Part shown: positions 50,392 to 58,903 of the stretch, piece after piece
Numbering within the stretch: position 1 is the stretch's first letter
Layout of the letters: each line of letters opens with the position of its first letter
From: Mucilaginibacter sp. SG564
Lineage (GTDB): Bacteria; Bacteroidota; Bacteroidia; Sphingobacteriales; Sphingobacteriaceae
Length of the DNA stretch: 64,000 bases
Reading direction: 5' to 3'
Assembly: GCF_013149275.1 (NCBI RefSeq)
Contig: NZ_JABGNA010000008.1
Span: 248,001 to 312,000 of the forward strand
Translations under genes and position numbers: made by a program
Notes under the pieces: model-generated
Seen by the model: the letters and a program-made list of their open reading frames with translations, nothing else
Database searches by the model: none
What the model was told of the DNA's origin: nothing

Positions 50392-50910
50392 TTAAATGCT
50401 TACGCTCCTGGTTTTTTGAGGAGGATCTTGTTTGTTATCAAAAGCGGTATAAAATATAGAAGAGGGCAAAACAATCTCAGGGTACCGGTCATAAAAGTAG
50501 GCCTTTTGCGATGGTAATCTGAAAGCATCACAAACTCTGTTGCTGAAGGTTTTAACCTGTATTAGCTCGTCACGGCGTCGTATGTTAATGATCTGTTGCG
50601 GCCGGCCATTTACTTCGTAGCTATAGTTTAGTTCTATGGAATCGAAATATATATCTTCTTCGGTTCCGTATTGATATACCTCCAGGGCATGAGCTATTTT
50701 TTGATTTCGTTTTTTGACAATAAGATAAATACCCACGGCAATTAAAAGCAGTACAGCCATGGCCGCTATAATACCCGCAAAAGCAGCTGCAACAATACTT
50801 ATCGGGATACCGAACGCGAGTATAAATATAATCCCGATAGGGAAACCGGTTTTATAAAAAAGCCTGATCCGGTTACTTTGTTCCTCGCTTAGTAGTCTTA
50901 AATTGCTCAT
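50392..50910 (-). CDS. Hypothetical membrane protein
   Basis: 172 aa. Two adjacent hydrophobic helices (TGFPIGIIFILAFGIPISIV and AGIIAAMAVLLLIAVGIYLI), then a cytoplasmic or periplasmic beta-rich domain (IYFDSIELNYSYEVNGRPQQ, IINIRRRDELIQVKTFSNRV). No family recognised. The YEVNGR...I..RR pattern resembles DUF3592-type domains (short-repeat protein of secretion origin), a weak guess. Confidence 0.6.
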   Translation of the reverse strand: MSNLRLLSEEQSNRIRLFYKTGFPIGIIFILAFGIPISIVAAAFAGIIAAMAVLLLIAVGIYLIVKKRNQKIAHALEVYQYGTEEDIYFDSIELNYSYEVNGRPQQIINIRRRDELIQVKTFSNRVCDAFRLPSQKAYFYDRYPEIVLPSSIFYTAFDNKQDPPQKTRSVSI

Positions 50911-51137
50911 AAGGTAAATTTTTAGCTTTAACAGTATCTGGCAAAAGTTGTTTGTGATTAAGGGTATAAATTAAGTTGGAAAAAAAGTTTTGTACGAGCA
51001 AACCGATGTGCAATGCCTATCGTATATGTACTTGTAAACCAATTGATAGGAGCTAATATTTAAAACTGTATTATTGACATTAATATTTTTTTATTTTTCA
51101 ATAATTTTTTTATTTTAGTATTACCGTAAAACCTGAA

Positions 51138-51617
51138 ATGAACGTCATTACTTATAAATGTAGTAAAGCCCTATGGCTTGTTGGTATCATTATACCCTTT
51201 GCTATTGCGTTTATATGTGTTGTTGATATTAACGCTTATAATTGGCCTGGTGTTTTGCCGGTGATAGCTGTTCTTAGTGCTATAGCTGTATATTATTGCA
51301 GGCAATGCTTTACTTACGATCTGAAAGATAAAGCCGCTTTGCAGATCGACCATGAAAAGTTGATTTATCATATTGAAAACAAAGTTATTTATTGGGAAGA
51401 TGTTACAGACATCAGCTGTGGGAAAATGCGTGGGCAGGGTATGTCGATCTTTTTTACTGTAAAGGGCGAGGGTATCCGGAACAGTTGTATTTGTGTAACT
51501 ACTGATCTGATAGCGGGCAGTGATAAGGAAATTTATAATGATATTATAGAACGCTACATAGCGGTTAAAATCAAAACTATGCCTCCTTTTACTGATCAGA
51601 AAACCCTGGTGGGTTGA
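51138..51617 (+). CDS. Hypothetical membrane protein (PH-like, STM3941-type)
   Basis: 159 aa. Two N-terminal helices (ALWLVGIIIPFAIAFICVV and VLPVIAVLSAIAVYYCRQCF) and a soluble beta-domain (DHEKLIYHIENKVIYWEDVT, DISCGKMRGQGMSIFFTVKG). The 'I-x-W-E-D-V-x-x-I' strand is common in small bacterial PH-like membrane proteins (STM3941 type). Function unknown. It is oriented towards mutS but 173 bp upstream of it. Confidence 0.62.
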   Translation: MNVITYKCSKALWLVGIIIPFAIAFICVVDINAYNWPGVLPVIAVLSAIAVYYCRQCFTYDLKDKAALQIDHEKLIYHIENKVIYWEDVTDISCGKMRGQGMSIFFTVKGEGIRNSCICVTTDLIAGSDKEIYNDIIERYIAVKIKTMPPFTDQKTLVG

Positions 51618-51775
51618 GCGTATAATTCCGGGCAGATATTATTAATGTGTTTGAGTGCTGTTTATGAGGAATGATCTGATGCTCATTGACCTCTGTTTTG
51701 ATAATATCCACAACGTTGTAACTTTTCCACAATCCCGTAAATGCGCAGCCAATGCATTAACTTTACCCGATTAAT

Positions 51776-51783
51776 AAAAGGAG
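51776..51783 (+). promoter_or_regulatory. Ribosome-binding site supporting the TTG start of mutS
   Basis: AAAAGGAG lies 7 nt before the TTG at 51791. Shine-Dalgarno sites are rare in this window, so this one helps fix the non-ATG start. Confidence 0.6.
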
Positions 51784-51790
51784 TAACCGC

Positions 51791-54400
51791 TTGGCTAAAG
51801 ACACTACCAAAGAAACCCCCTTAATGCAGCAATACAACGCCATAAAGGCTAAGTATCCCGGAGCTCTGCTGCTATTTCGTGTGGGCGATTTTTACGAAAC
51901 CTTTGGCGAAGATGCCGTTAAAGCATCGGGTATCCTGGGCATTGTGCTCACACGCCGGGCCAATGGGGCCGCCACGCATATCGAACTGGCTGGCTTTCCG
52001 CATCATTCATTAGAGACTTATCTGCCAAAACTGGTTAGGGCAGGTCAGCGTGTAGCCATCTGCGATCAGCTGGAAGATCCAAAGACTACCAAAACTATTG
52101 TAAAACGGGGAGTTACGGAACTGGTTACCCCTGGTGTGGCTACCAATGACAATATACTGCACCAAAAGACCAATAATTACCTGGCGTCGCTTCATTTTGA
52201 AAAAAATACCATAGGCATTGCCCTCATTGATATTTCGACGGGGGAGTTTATGACTGCCCAGGGTAACAGCGATTATATTGATAAGCTGTTGCAAAGTTTT
52301 TCGCCAAGTGAGGTTATCTACCCCAAAAGCCGCTCCAAGGATTTTAAGGATACCTATGGCGATCGTTTTTATACCTATGCGCTTGACGAATGGCCCTACA
52401 GCGGTGATTATGCCAACGAAACGCTGTTAAAGCATTTCGGTGTAAAATCGCTCAAAGGTTTTGGTATTGATAAACTTAACCTGGGTATTATCGCCGCAGG
52501 TGTGGCTATCCACTACCTCAACGAGACCGAACATCGTAATCTACAGCATATATCATCTATATCCCGTATTGAGGAAGATAGATATCTGTGGCTCGACAGG
52601 TTTAGTATCCGCAACCTGGAGTTAATTGGTTCTGCTAATGAGAATGCTAAGACCCTGGTTGATGTGCTTGATCAAACCAGTTCACCCATGGGAGCACGTT
52701 TGCTGCGTCGGTGGATAGTGATGCCGCTGAAAGAAATAAAACCGATCAACGACCGCCTGGGTGTAGTGGAATACCTGATAGCGCAGGAGGAACTGCGTGA
52801 GGAGCTGCAGCAATACATCCGCCAGATAGGCGACCTGGAAAGGCTCATTTCTAAAATTGGTTTGCAAAAAGCCAATCCGCGTGAGGTATGCCAGCTAAAA
52901 AAAGCGTTGATGGCTATCGGTTCTATCAAAAAAATAGCTGAAACATCAGAGAATCAGCCACTCCGGGCTATTGGCGAACAGCTTAACCCCTGTGTGCTGA
53001 TATGCGAAAAGATAGAAAAAGAGCTGCATCCTGAGCCACCGGTTATGATAGTAAAAGGATCAGTAATGAACGAGGGGATCGATGAAGAGTTAGACAGGCT
53101 GCGTAAGATAGCCTTTGGGGGTAAAGGATACCTGCTGGAGATACAAAAGCGTGAGGCCGAAGCAACAGGCATTCCATCGCTCAAAGTATCGTTCAATAAC
53201 GTATTTGGTTATTACCTGGAGGTTACACACAGCCACCGTGATAAAGTGCCATCGGAGTGGATCCGTAAGCAAACTTTGGTGAATGCCGAGCGCTATATTA
53301 CCCCCGAACTAAAAGAATACGAAGAGCAGATATTAGGTGCCGAAGAAAAAATACTGGCACTGGAAACACGTTTATATAACGATCTGCTATATGCGCTTAC
53401 TGAATATATTAAACCCATACAGCTGAATGCACAGCTGATAGCCCGTTTGGATGTGCTGCTTAACTTTGCTACCATATCGATCAAAAACTATTATGTAAAG
53501 CCCGAAATAAGCGATAGCAAACAGTTGGATATCAAGGGTGGACGTCACCCTGTGATCGAAAAGAACCTGCCACTGGGCGAGTCGTACATCACCAATGATG
53601 TGTACCTCGATTCGGAGTCGCAACAGATCATCATTATTACCGGCCCCAACATGGCGGGTAAATCGGCCTTGTTACGGCAAACCGGCTTGATTGTACTAAT
53701 GGCCCAGATGGGTTGTTTTGTGCCTGCTAAATCAGCTTCTATTGGTTTGGTGGATAAGATATTTACCCGTGTAGGTGCATCGGATAACCTTTCATCCGGT
53801 GAGTCAACCTTTATGGTAGAGATGAACGAGACGGCCAGCATACTGAATAACCTGTCAGATCGCAGTTTGATCCTATTGGATGAGATCGGTCGCGGTACAT
53901 CAACATATGATGGTATTTCCATTGCCTGGTCAATTGCCGAGTATTTGCATAATCACCCTTCGGCCAAAGCCAAAACGTTGTTTGCTACCCACTATCACGA
54001 GCTGAACGAATTGAGCAACAGCTTTAACCGCATCAAAAACTTTAATGTTTCGGTAAAAGAGGTTGGCCACCAGATCATTTTTCTGCGTAAGCTGGTACCA
54101 GGCGGCAGCGAGCATAGTTTCGGTATCCATGTGGCCAAACTGGCTGGTATGCCGCCAAAAGTGCTCACCCGTGCCAATGAGATCCTGAAGAAACTGGAAA
54201 ACGAGCGTACCGGCGGCGAGCATATCAAGGAGAGTATCCGAAAAGTGCAAAAGCAAGCTGTGCAGATGCAGATGTTCTCCATAGATGATCCGGTGTTGGT
54301 GAAAATCCGTGATACGCTGAATAACCTTGACGTAAATACGCTAACCCCAGTTGAAGCATTGATGAAGCTGGACGAGATACAAAGAGTAATAAAGAGCTAA
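51791..54400 (+). CDS. mutS: DNA mismatch repair protein MutS
   Basis: 869 aa with a TTG start (an ATG 33 bp later would lose the usual ETPLMQQYNAIKAKYP beginning). Mismatch-recognition motif Phe34-Tyr35-Glu36 (VGDFYETFGED). Connector, lever and clamp regions follow, then the ABC ATPase: Walker A GPNMAGKS (residues 618-625), signature SSGESTFMVEM, Walker B and D-loop LILLDEIGRGTSTYDGIS, and the TLFATHYHELNEL H-loop. It recognises base mismatches and recruits MutL. Monocistronic with its own terminator. Confidence 0.97.
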   Translation: MAKDTTKETPLMQQYNAIKAKYPGALLLFRVGDFYETFGEDAVKASGILGIVLTRRANGAATHIELAGFPHHSLETYLPKLVRAGQRVAICDQLEDPKTTKTIVKRGVTELVTPGVATNDNILHQKTNNYLASLHFEKNTIGIALIDISTGEFMTAQGNSDYIDKLLQSFSPSEVIYPKSRSKDFKDTYGDRFYTYALDEWPYSGDYANETLLKHFGVKSLKGFGIDKLNLGIIAAGVAIHYLNETEHRNLQHISSISRIEEDRYLWLDRFSIRNLELIGSANENAKTLVDVLDQTSSPMGARLLRRWIVMPLKEIKPINDRLGVVEYLIAQEELREELQQYIRQIGDLERLISKIGLQKANPREVCQLKKALMAIGSIKKIAETSENQPLRAIGEQLNPCVLICEKIEKELHPEPPVMIVKGSVMNEGIDEELDRLRKIAFGGKGYLLEIQKREAEATGIPSLKVSFNNVFGYYLEVTHSHRDKVPSEWIRKQTLVNAERYITPELKEYEEQILGAEEKILALETRLYNDLLYALTEYIKPIQLNAQLIARLDVLLNFATISIKNYYVKPEISDSKQLDIKGGRHPVIEKNLPLGESYITNDVYLDSESQQIIIITGPNMAGKSALLRQTGLIVLMAQMGCFVPAKSASIGLVDKIFTRVGASDNLSSGESTFMVEMNETASILNNLSDRSLILLDEIGRGTSTYDGISIAWSIAEYLHNHPSAKAKTLFATHYHELNELSNSFNRIKNFNVSVKEVGHQIIFLRKLVPGGSEHSFGIHVAKLAGMPPKVLTRANEILKKLENERTGGEHIKESIRKVQKQAVQMQMFSIDDPVLVKIRDTLNNLDVNTLTPVEALMKLDEIQRVIKS

Positions 54401-54420
54401 TACTTAGCTATACCGATTTG

Positions 54421-54453
54421 AAAAGGGGTTAAGTGCTTACTTAACCCCTTTTT
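54421..54453. terminator. Terminator between mutS and the convergent stress-protein gene
   Basis: Stem AAAAGGGGTTAAGT / ACTTAACCCCTTTT with a 4-nt loop, then T. It ends one base before the stop codon of the minus-strand gene. Confidence 0.9.
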
Positions 54454-54454
54454 C

Positions 54455-54994
54455 TTAATCTACATTTAATTTCCCCTCAATCGAATCATCCAATGTTTTT
54501 CCTATAGCAGCACCTGCCAATTGTTTTACAAAGGCTATGGCGTTGCCGTGTTTATTATCCCAATAATAGCCTTCGGTGGGTTCAACCTTAATTACAGATA
54601 TACGTGGGTCTTGCTCACCTTCAGTAAACCAAGTTTTTAATATAGGTTCCCAAAGTTCATGGATCTTATTCTGATCGTCATTTACAGTAGCAATACCATA
54701 AATATTCAGAAAATCAGAGTGAGCAGAGCCTTGGAACAACAAATGCACCATAGGGTCTTTAATCAGATCGCTGTTTTTATGACTGTCCTTGGCACTTAAA
54801 AACCAAAGGTTACCATCTTCATCTACTTTTTGTACCGCCATAGGACGTACAGAAGCAGGAATACCTGTTTTGATATTGCTTAAAAAAAAGCAGCTCTTAG
54901 CACTGTCAACCAGTTCTTTAATCTTGGCTATAGCTTCCGGGCCACCAAGATTCTTAAAATTATCTTCCGGCTGTTGTTGATTAATACTATCCAT
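54455..54994 (-). CDS. Pyridoxamine-5'-phosphate-oxidase-like general stress protein (GSP26 type)
   Basis: 179 aa. Split-barrel flavin-binding fold: IKELVDSAKSCFFLSNIKTG, ASVRPMAVQKVDEDGNLWFL, SAKDSHKNSDLIKDPMVHLL and ISVIKVEPTEGYYWDN. The W-F-L-S-x-K-D-S-x-K block is typical of the YdaG/general stress protein 26 group, which binds FMN or FAD. The exact reaction is unknown. Convergent with mutS. Confidence 0.88.
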   Translation of the reverse strand: MDSINQQQPEDNFKNLGGPEAIAKIKELVDSAKSCFFLSNIKTGIPASVRPMAVQKVDEDGNLWFLSAKDSHKNSDLIKDPMVHLLFQGSAHSDFLNIYGIATVNDDQNKIHELWEPILKTWFTEGEQDPRISVIKVEPTEGYYWDNKHGNAIAFVKQLAGAAIGKTLDDSIEGKLNVD

Positions 54995-55109
54995 TTTATA
55001 AATGTTTTAATAGGCGTGTCAATATATAACCTTGAAAAACCTTCATTGTGTGGCTGGGATTAATTTTTGAGATAATTAATTGTTAATTATGAAATTCAGA
55101 GTGGTTTGT

Positions 55110-56477
55110 TTAAGAAGCAAACACCACCATCCTATCCGGATAGCGGCTGGCATAATTAGATACGATATTCTTGATGTAATCATTTCCCGGGTATGGGGTC
55201 AGGTAGTTTTTGAGCTGTTGGATATTATCGGCATCAAAATAATGGGAGATATAACCCATGCCATAAAACTGTCCTTTTTCAACCAATATACAGCTATGTT
55301 CATCACCTGTGCGGCCCTCATCGCGGATGGCATAGGTAGGTAAGGCCTGCTTTAATTGGTCAATAGCGGTATTTACTTTATGGTTGTAATCATCCACAGT
55401 TTCAATGCCTTCGCAGGCGCAGGATATGCCCGCTACACTGGCGCAAGGGTCATTATTTTTCTGGATAAAACACAGCTTAGGGCATAGCTCAAAACCCTCA
55501 ATAAGTTTATTAAGCAGGTTGTATCCATCAAGCAGTGAGTTACAGGTATATATCGGGTTACTGTATTTGCGGTATTTATCCACTGCAAGGCGCAGGTAGC
55601 CACGCTGGTCTTCGAAGGCATACAGACAGTAAGCATTCTCAAATCGTTTCAGGGAGCGGTTATATTTAGGCCACAGGCGTTTGATCTCGATGGCCTCCAA
55701 TACAAAAGCAATCAGTTCGGTGCCGCAAACCTGGTAAGTTACCTGGTGTATGTTCCGTAAAAACTCTTGTCGCTGCAATCCCGGGTTATTACCGGTAAAA
55801 TGGCTGCTTACCCGCTTCCTAAGGCTTTTAGCCTTACCTACATAGATTACTTTCCCCTTTTGATCATGAAAATAATATACACCCGGCATGTACGGCAATT
55901 GGTCGATATCTTTTTTAGGAAGGTTAGGAGGGAGCAGCTGCTCTTTAGAGCCCTGTTTCAGCGCTCCTTTAATATGTCCTTCCGTATCGCTGTTCAACAA
56001 CAGGGTAAACAGCTCGGCAGTGGCCTCGGCATCGCCGCCAGCGCGGTGACGGCTTTCGTTATCAATACCCAGATGCTTGCATAGGCGACCCAGACTATAG
56101 GAAGGTAATCCAGGTAATATTTTACGGCCCAGGCGTACAGTACACAGTTTATTGCACTGCAGATCGTATCCGGCCGCGGCTAAATGGTAGCGAACAAATG
56201 AATAATCGAAATTAACGTTATGGGCAACAAATATTTTACCATGGATAAGGTGGTAAACATCGGCGGCTACATCCTCAAACGGAGGGGCCTGCTGTACCAT
56301 TTCGTTAGTAATGCCGGTTAATGCGCTGATATAAACCGGTATCTCCCTCAGCGGGTTTACCAGCGACTGGAAACGCTTAACCACCTTTTTACCATCATGT
56401 ATGCATATGGCAATTTCGGTAATGCCATTTGCGCTGGCATGCCCCCCGGTGGTTTCAATATCGACAATTGCATACAT
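55110..56477 (-). CDS. DnaQ-like exonuclease fused to a GIY-YIG nuclease domain
   Basis: 455 aa. Residues 1-165 are a DEDDh 3'-5' exonuclease: Asp6 and Glu8 (AIVDIETTGG), Asp91 (AHNVNFDYSF), His144 and Asp149 (SRHRAGGDAEA). Residues about 193-275 are a UvrC/Cho-type GIY-YIG domain: MPGVYYFHDQKGKVIYVGKA, KSLRKRVSSHF and the Glu in VLEAIEIKRLWPKYN. A C-terminal region (about 280-455) has several Cys residues (SVAGISCACEG). Fusions like this occur in Bacteroidota and Actinobacteria and are thought to act in DNA repair. Confidence 0.92.
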   Translation of the reverse strand: MYAIVDIETTGGHASANGITEIAICIHDGKKVVKRFQSLVNPLREIPVYISALTGITNEMVQQAPPFEDVAADVYHLIHGKIFVAHNVNFDYSFVRYHLAAAGYDLQCNKLCTVRLGRKILPGLPSYSLGRLCKHLGIDNESRHRAGGDAEATAELFTLLLNSDTEGHIKGALKQGSKEQLLPPNLPKKDIDQLPYMPGVYYFHDQKGKVIYVGKAKSLRKRVSSHFTGNNPGLQRQEFLRNIHQVTYQVCGTELIAFVLEAIEIKRLWPKYNRSLKRFENAYCLYAFEDQRGYLRLAVDKYRKYSNPIYTCNSLLDGYNLLNKLIEGFELCPKLCFIQKNNDPCASVAGISCACEGIETVDDYNHKVNTAIDQLKQALPTYAIRDEGRTGDEHSCILVEKGQFYGMGYISHYFDADNIQQLKNYLTPYPGNDYIKNIVSNYASRYPDRMVVFAS

Positions 56478-56607
56478 ATTTCAAATGTAATACATTTTGC
56501 TAATTATTTTAGTGTTTTTTTATTTTTGAAGGAAAGATATAAAGCTAAAGGAGCTGCGGATAATTCAATCACGAATGTATGTATAGCCCCGGGTTTACTT
56601 AATTGGT

Positions 56608-56716
56608 AAAAAGTGGGTTTACATGGTTTACACTTTTTAGGGTTTACATTTAGCTATGTATCTGATAATAAAGTTATTGTGAATTTTTTATGCAAAAAAG
56701 TGTAAACCCACTTTTT
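56608..56716. repeat. MITE-like element with 16-bp terminal inverted repeats, copy 2 (reverse orientation)
   Basis: 109 bp, ends AAAAAGTGGGTTTACA and TGTAAACCCACTTTTT identical to those at 47924-48043. Read in reverse it also shares CCATGTAAACCCACTTTTT and, outside the element, GACGGGCATCTGTGAG (compare GACGGCATTTGTAG). The 400-bp gap 56478-56877 contains this element, a terminator and nothing coding. Confidence 0.75.
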
Positions 56717-56780
56717 GCATAAAAATCACCCGCTTAACGTCAACTCACAGATGCCCGTCAGCAGCGAAAGATGCGTAACA

Positions 56781-56812
56781 AAAAGCCCCGAAAGATTTAT
56801 CTTTCAGGGCTT
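56781..56812 (-). terminator. Terminator of the pyrG-yidC unit
   Basis: Stem AAAAGCCCTGAAAGAT / ATCTTTCGGGGCTTTT (one mismatch) on the minus strand followed by T. 66 bp past the yidC stop. Confidence 0.8.
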
Positions 56813-56877
56813 TTCTATTGTCTCTTTTATCTTTCAGTCCTAAGTCCAAAAATCTCAGAGTCTCAAAGTCAAAAAAA

Positions 56878-58692
56878 TTATTTTTTAGCTTGTTGTTGCT
56901 GGCGCATCATTTCTTCCATGCGGGCCTGGAAACCTGATTTCTTTTTCTTTTCTTCCGGCTTCTTTTTGTTCTCCTGGATCTGGGCATGGATCTTTTTATC
57001 ATCCACCATGAATTTGATCAGGTATTGCTGTAAAAAGGTAAGCATGTTGGCCAGGAAGTAGTAATAGTTCAAACCTGCAGGATAGCTGTTCAGGGTAACC
57101 AGGAATACGATAGGGGTGATGTAGCCGATGTATTTCATCTGGCCTGTAGCACCCGATATCTGGTTGTTAAAGTAAGTATAGATCAACGTTGATATGGTCA
57201 TCAGCAAACACATTAAGCTGATATGGCTTACTCCGGCTATTGGCGCGAAGGTGATCACCGAATCATAGGTCGAAAGGTCATGCATCCACAAAAAGCTTTG
57301 ACCACGCAGCTCAAACAAGCTTGGGAAAAAGCGGAAGAACGCGATCACTATCGGCATTTGAATTAACAGTGGTAAACAACCACCCAGTGGGTTTACACCA
57401 GCCTTTTTGTACAGTTTTAAATATTCCTGTTGTAAAAGTGTAGGGTTATCCTCGCCAACTTTAGCTTTAATTTCGTCCATCTCCGGCTTCAGCACACGCA
57501 TTTTAGCCATAGATAGATATGATTTATAAGTAAGTGGTGATAATACCAATTTAAGCAGGATGGTTAAAGCCAGGATGATCAAGCCATAGCTCCAGTTAAA
57601 CTGGTTCAGAAAGTTAAACACCGGTAATACGGCAAACTGGTTGATGTATTTTAATGGTCCCCAACCCAGGTTAACCAGCTTTTGCAACTCTGATCCCTGA
57701 GCTTTTAAGGTAGAATAGCGGTTAGGGCCAAAGTAAAACTCCATTGGTACACTGCCATCGGCACTGCGCGCAATGGTCAGATCGGCTTTCATTTGTTTAA
57801 CATCCGAAGTATCAGCAACATCGGTCGATACAGCTAAATTTGAACGACTTATGCTGTTTTTAACCAGCAATGCGTTCGAGAAAAAATGCTGTTTAAAGGC
57901 TATCCAAGCCATTTTTTTATCGCTGATGTCTTTCTGATCATCTTTGGTTTCGCTCAGATAATCAACTTGCCCTTCAGTATTAAAATAGTAAACGGTTGAA
58001 TACTGACGCTCCTGCTTCATATCCTTTTCCTGTTTGTGCAGGCTGGCTGCCCAGTTCAGGTTGATGTTACCGCTATTGTTGATAACGCCATCAAGCCCGG
58101 TTGGCTTAATGGTTAGGCCCAGTTTATAGCCGGTACCCTTTAAGCTGTACACATAATCAATGTACTGGGTAGGGCTGTAGCTTAAGCGCAAGGTTACCGA
58201 AGCTGAATCTTTTTCGGCAACTTTAAGTTCGGGTGCGCTTGGCGTAAAGTAATAGTTGTCGGTATTGATTGGTGTATTACCTGCGGTAAAATTTAACCCA
58301 AAATGATTTTGATCTCCACTGAAAAGTATAAGCGGCTTTTTATCAAAGGTTTTAAAGTTCTTTAATTCAACAGAAGCAACTTTGCCACCTTTAGTGCTCA
58401 GTTTTACCAATAAGTCCTTATTCTCTAAGGTTACCACTTTTTCGCTGCCTACAGAAGCTGCTCCAAAAGGGCTTTTTAACAAGGCCGAGTCAACTACATA
58501 GGCTTTGCTGGTATCTGTTTTGGCTGCTTTTGCCGCGGCTGTCTGCGCTTTAATTAAACCCTTTCTTATAGAGTCCTGCTGCTGTACCAGTCGTTCTTTT
58601 TTAAGTTCGGCATCAGATGGCTTCAGAAAGTAAATTGAGCCAGCAATAATTGCCATGATCAGGAATAATCCTGTAAATGTATTTTTGTCCAT
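56878..58692 (-). CDS. yidC: Membrane protein insertase YidC
   Basis: 604 aa. TM1 at 6-24 (FTGLFLIMAIIAGSIYFL), a large periplasmic domain (about 60-350; VVTLENKDLLVKLSTKGGKV, WIAFKQHFFSNALL, EFYFGPNRYSTLKAQG), then the five-helix insertase core with INQFAVLPVFNFLNQF, LVLSPLTYKSYLSMAKMRVL, 'ADENPTLLQQEYLKLYKKAG'-type hairpin (VGEDNPTLLQQEYLKLYKKA), GVNPLGGCLPLLIQMPIVI and 'PAGLNYYYFLANMLTFLQQY'. A Lys-rich tail follows (KKPEEKKKKSGF). It inserts inner-membrane proteins with or without SecYEG. Downstream of pyrG, 211 bp apart. Confidence 0.97.
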   Translation of the reverse strand: MDKNTFTGLFLIMAIIAGSIYFLKPSDAELKKERLVQQQDSIRKGLIKAQTAAAKAAKTDTSKAYVVDSALLKSPFGAASVGSEKVVTLENKDLLVKLSTKGGKVASVELKNFKTFDKKPLILFSGDQNHFGLNFTAGNTPINTDNYYFTPSAPELKVAEKDSASVTLRLSYSPTQYIDYVYSLKGTGYKLGLTIKPTGLDGVINNSGNINLNWAASLHKQEKDMKQERQYSTVYYFNTEGQVDYLSETKDDQKDISDKKMAWIAFKQHFFSNALLVKNSISRSNLAVSTDVADTSDVKQMKADLTIARSADGSVPMEFYFGPNRYSTLKAQGSELQKLVNLGWGPLKYINQFAVLPVFNFLNQFNWSYGLIILALTILLKLVLSPLTYKSYLSMAKMRVLKPEMDEIKAKVGEDNPTLLQQEYLKLYKKAGVNPLGGCLPLLIQMPIVIAFFRFFPSLFELRGQSFLWMHDLSTYDSVITFAPIAGVSHISLMCLLMTISTLIYTYFNNQISGATGQMKYIGYITPIVFLVTLNSYPAGLNYYYFLANMLTFLQQYLIKFMVDDKKIHAQIQENKKKPEEKKKKSGFQARMEEMMRQQQQAKK

Positions 58693-58903
58693 TATCTATT
58701 GTATCGAATGATCACTTATCAATTCTTGATCATCACTGTTAAATTTCCATCTCTATTTAGCAGATCGGGGCTATCCTCATACACGCCCAGCCGCTATATA
58801 TAGCTTAGAGTTATCATCAGCAGGTATGTTACTGTAGGCCAGATGTAATTATGGTACACCCGCTCTTTTATCCATACCGTCTGATGGTATCTTATCTGCT
58901 CTA

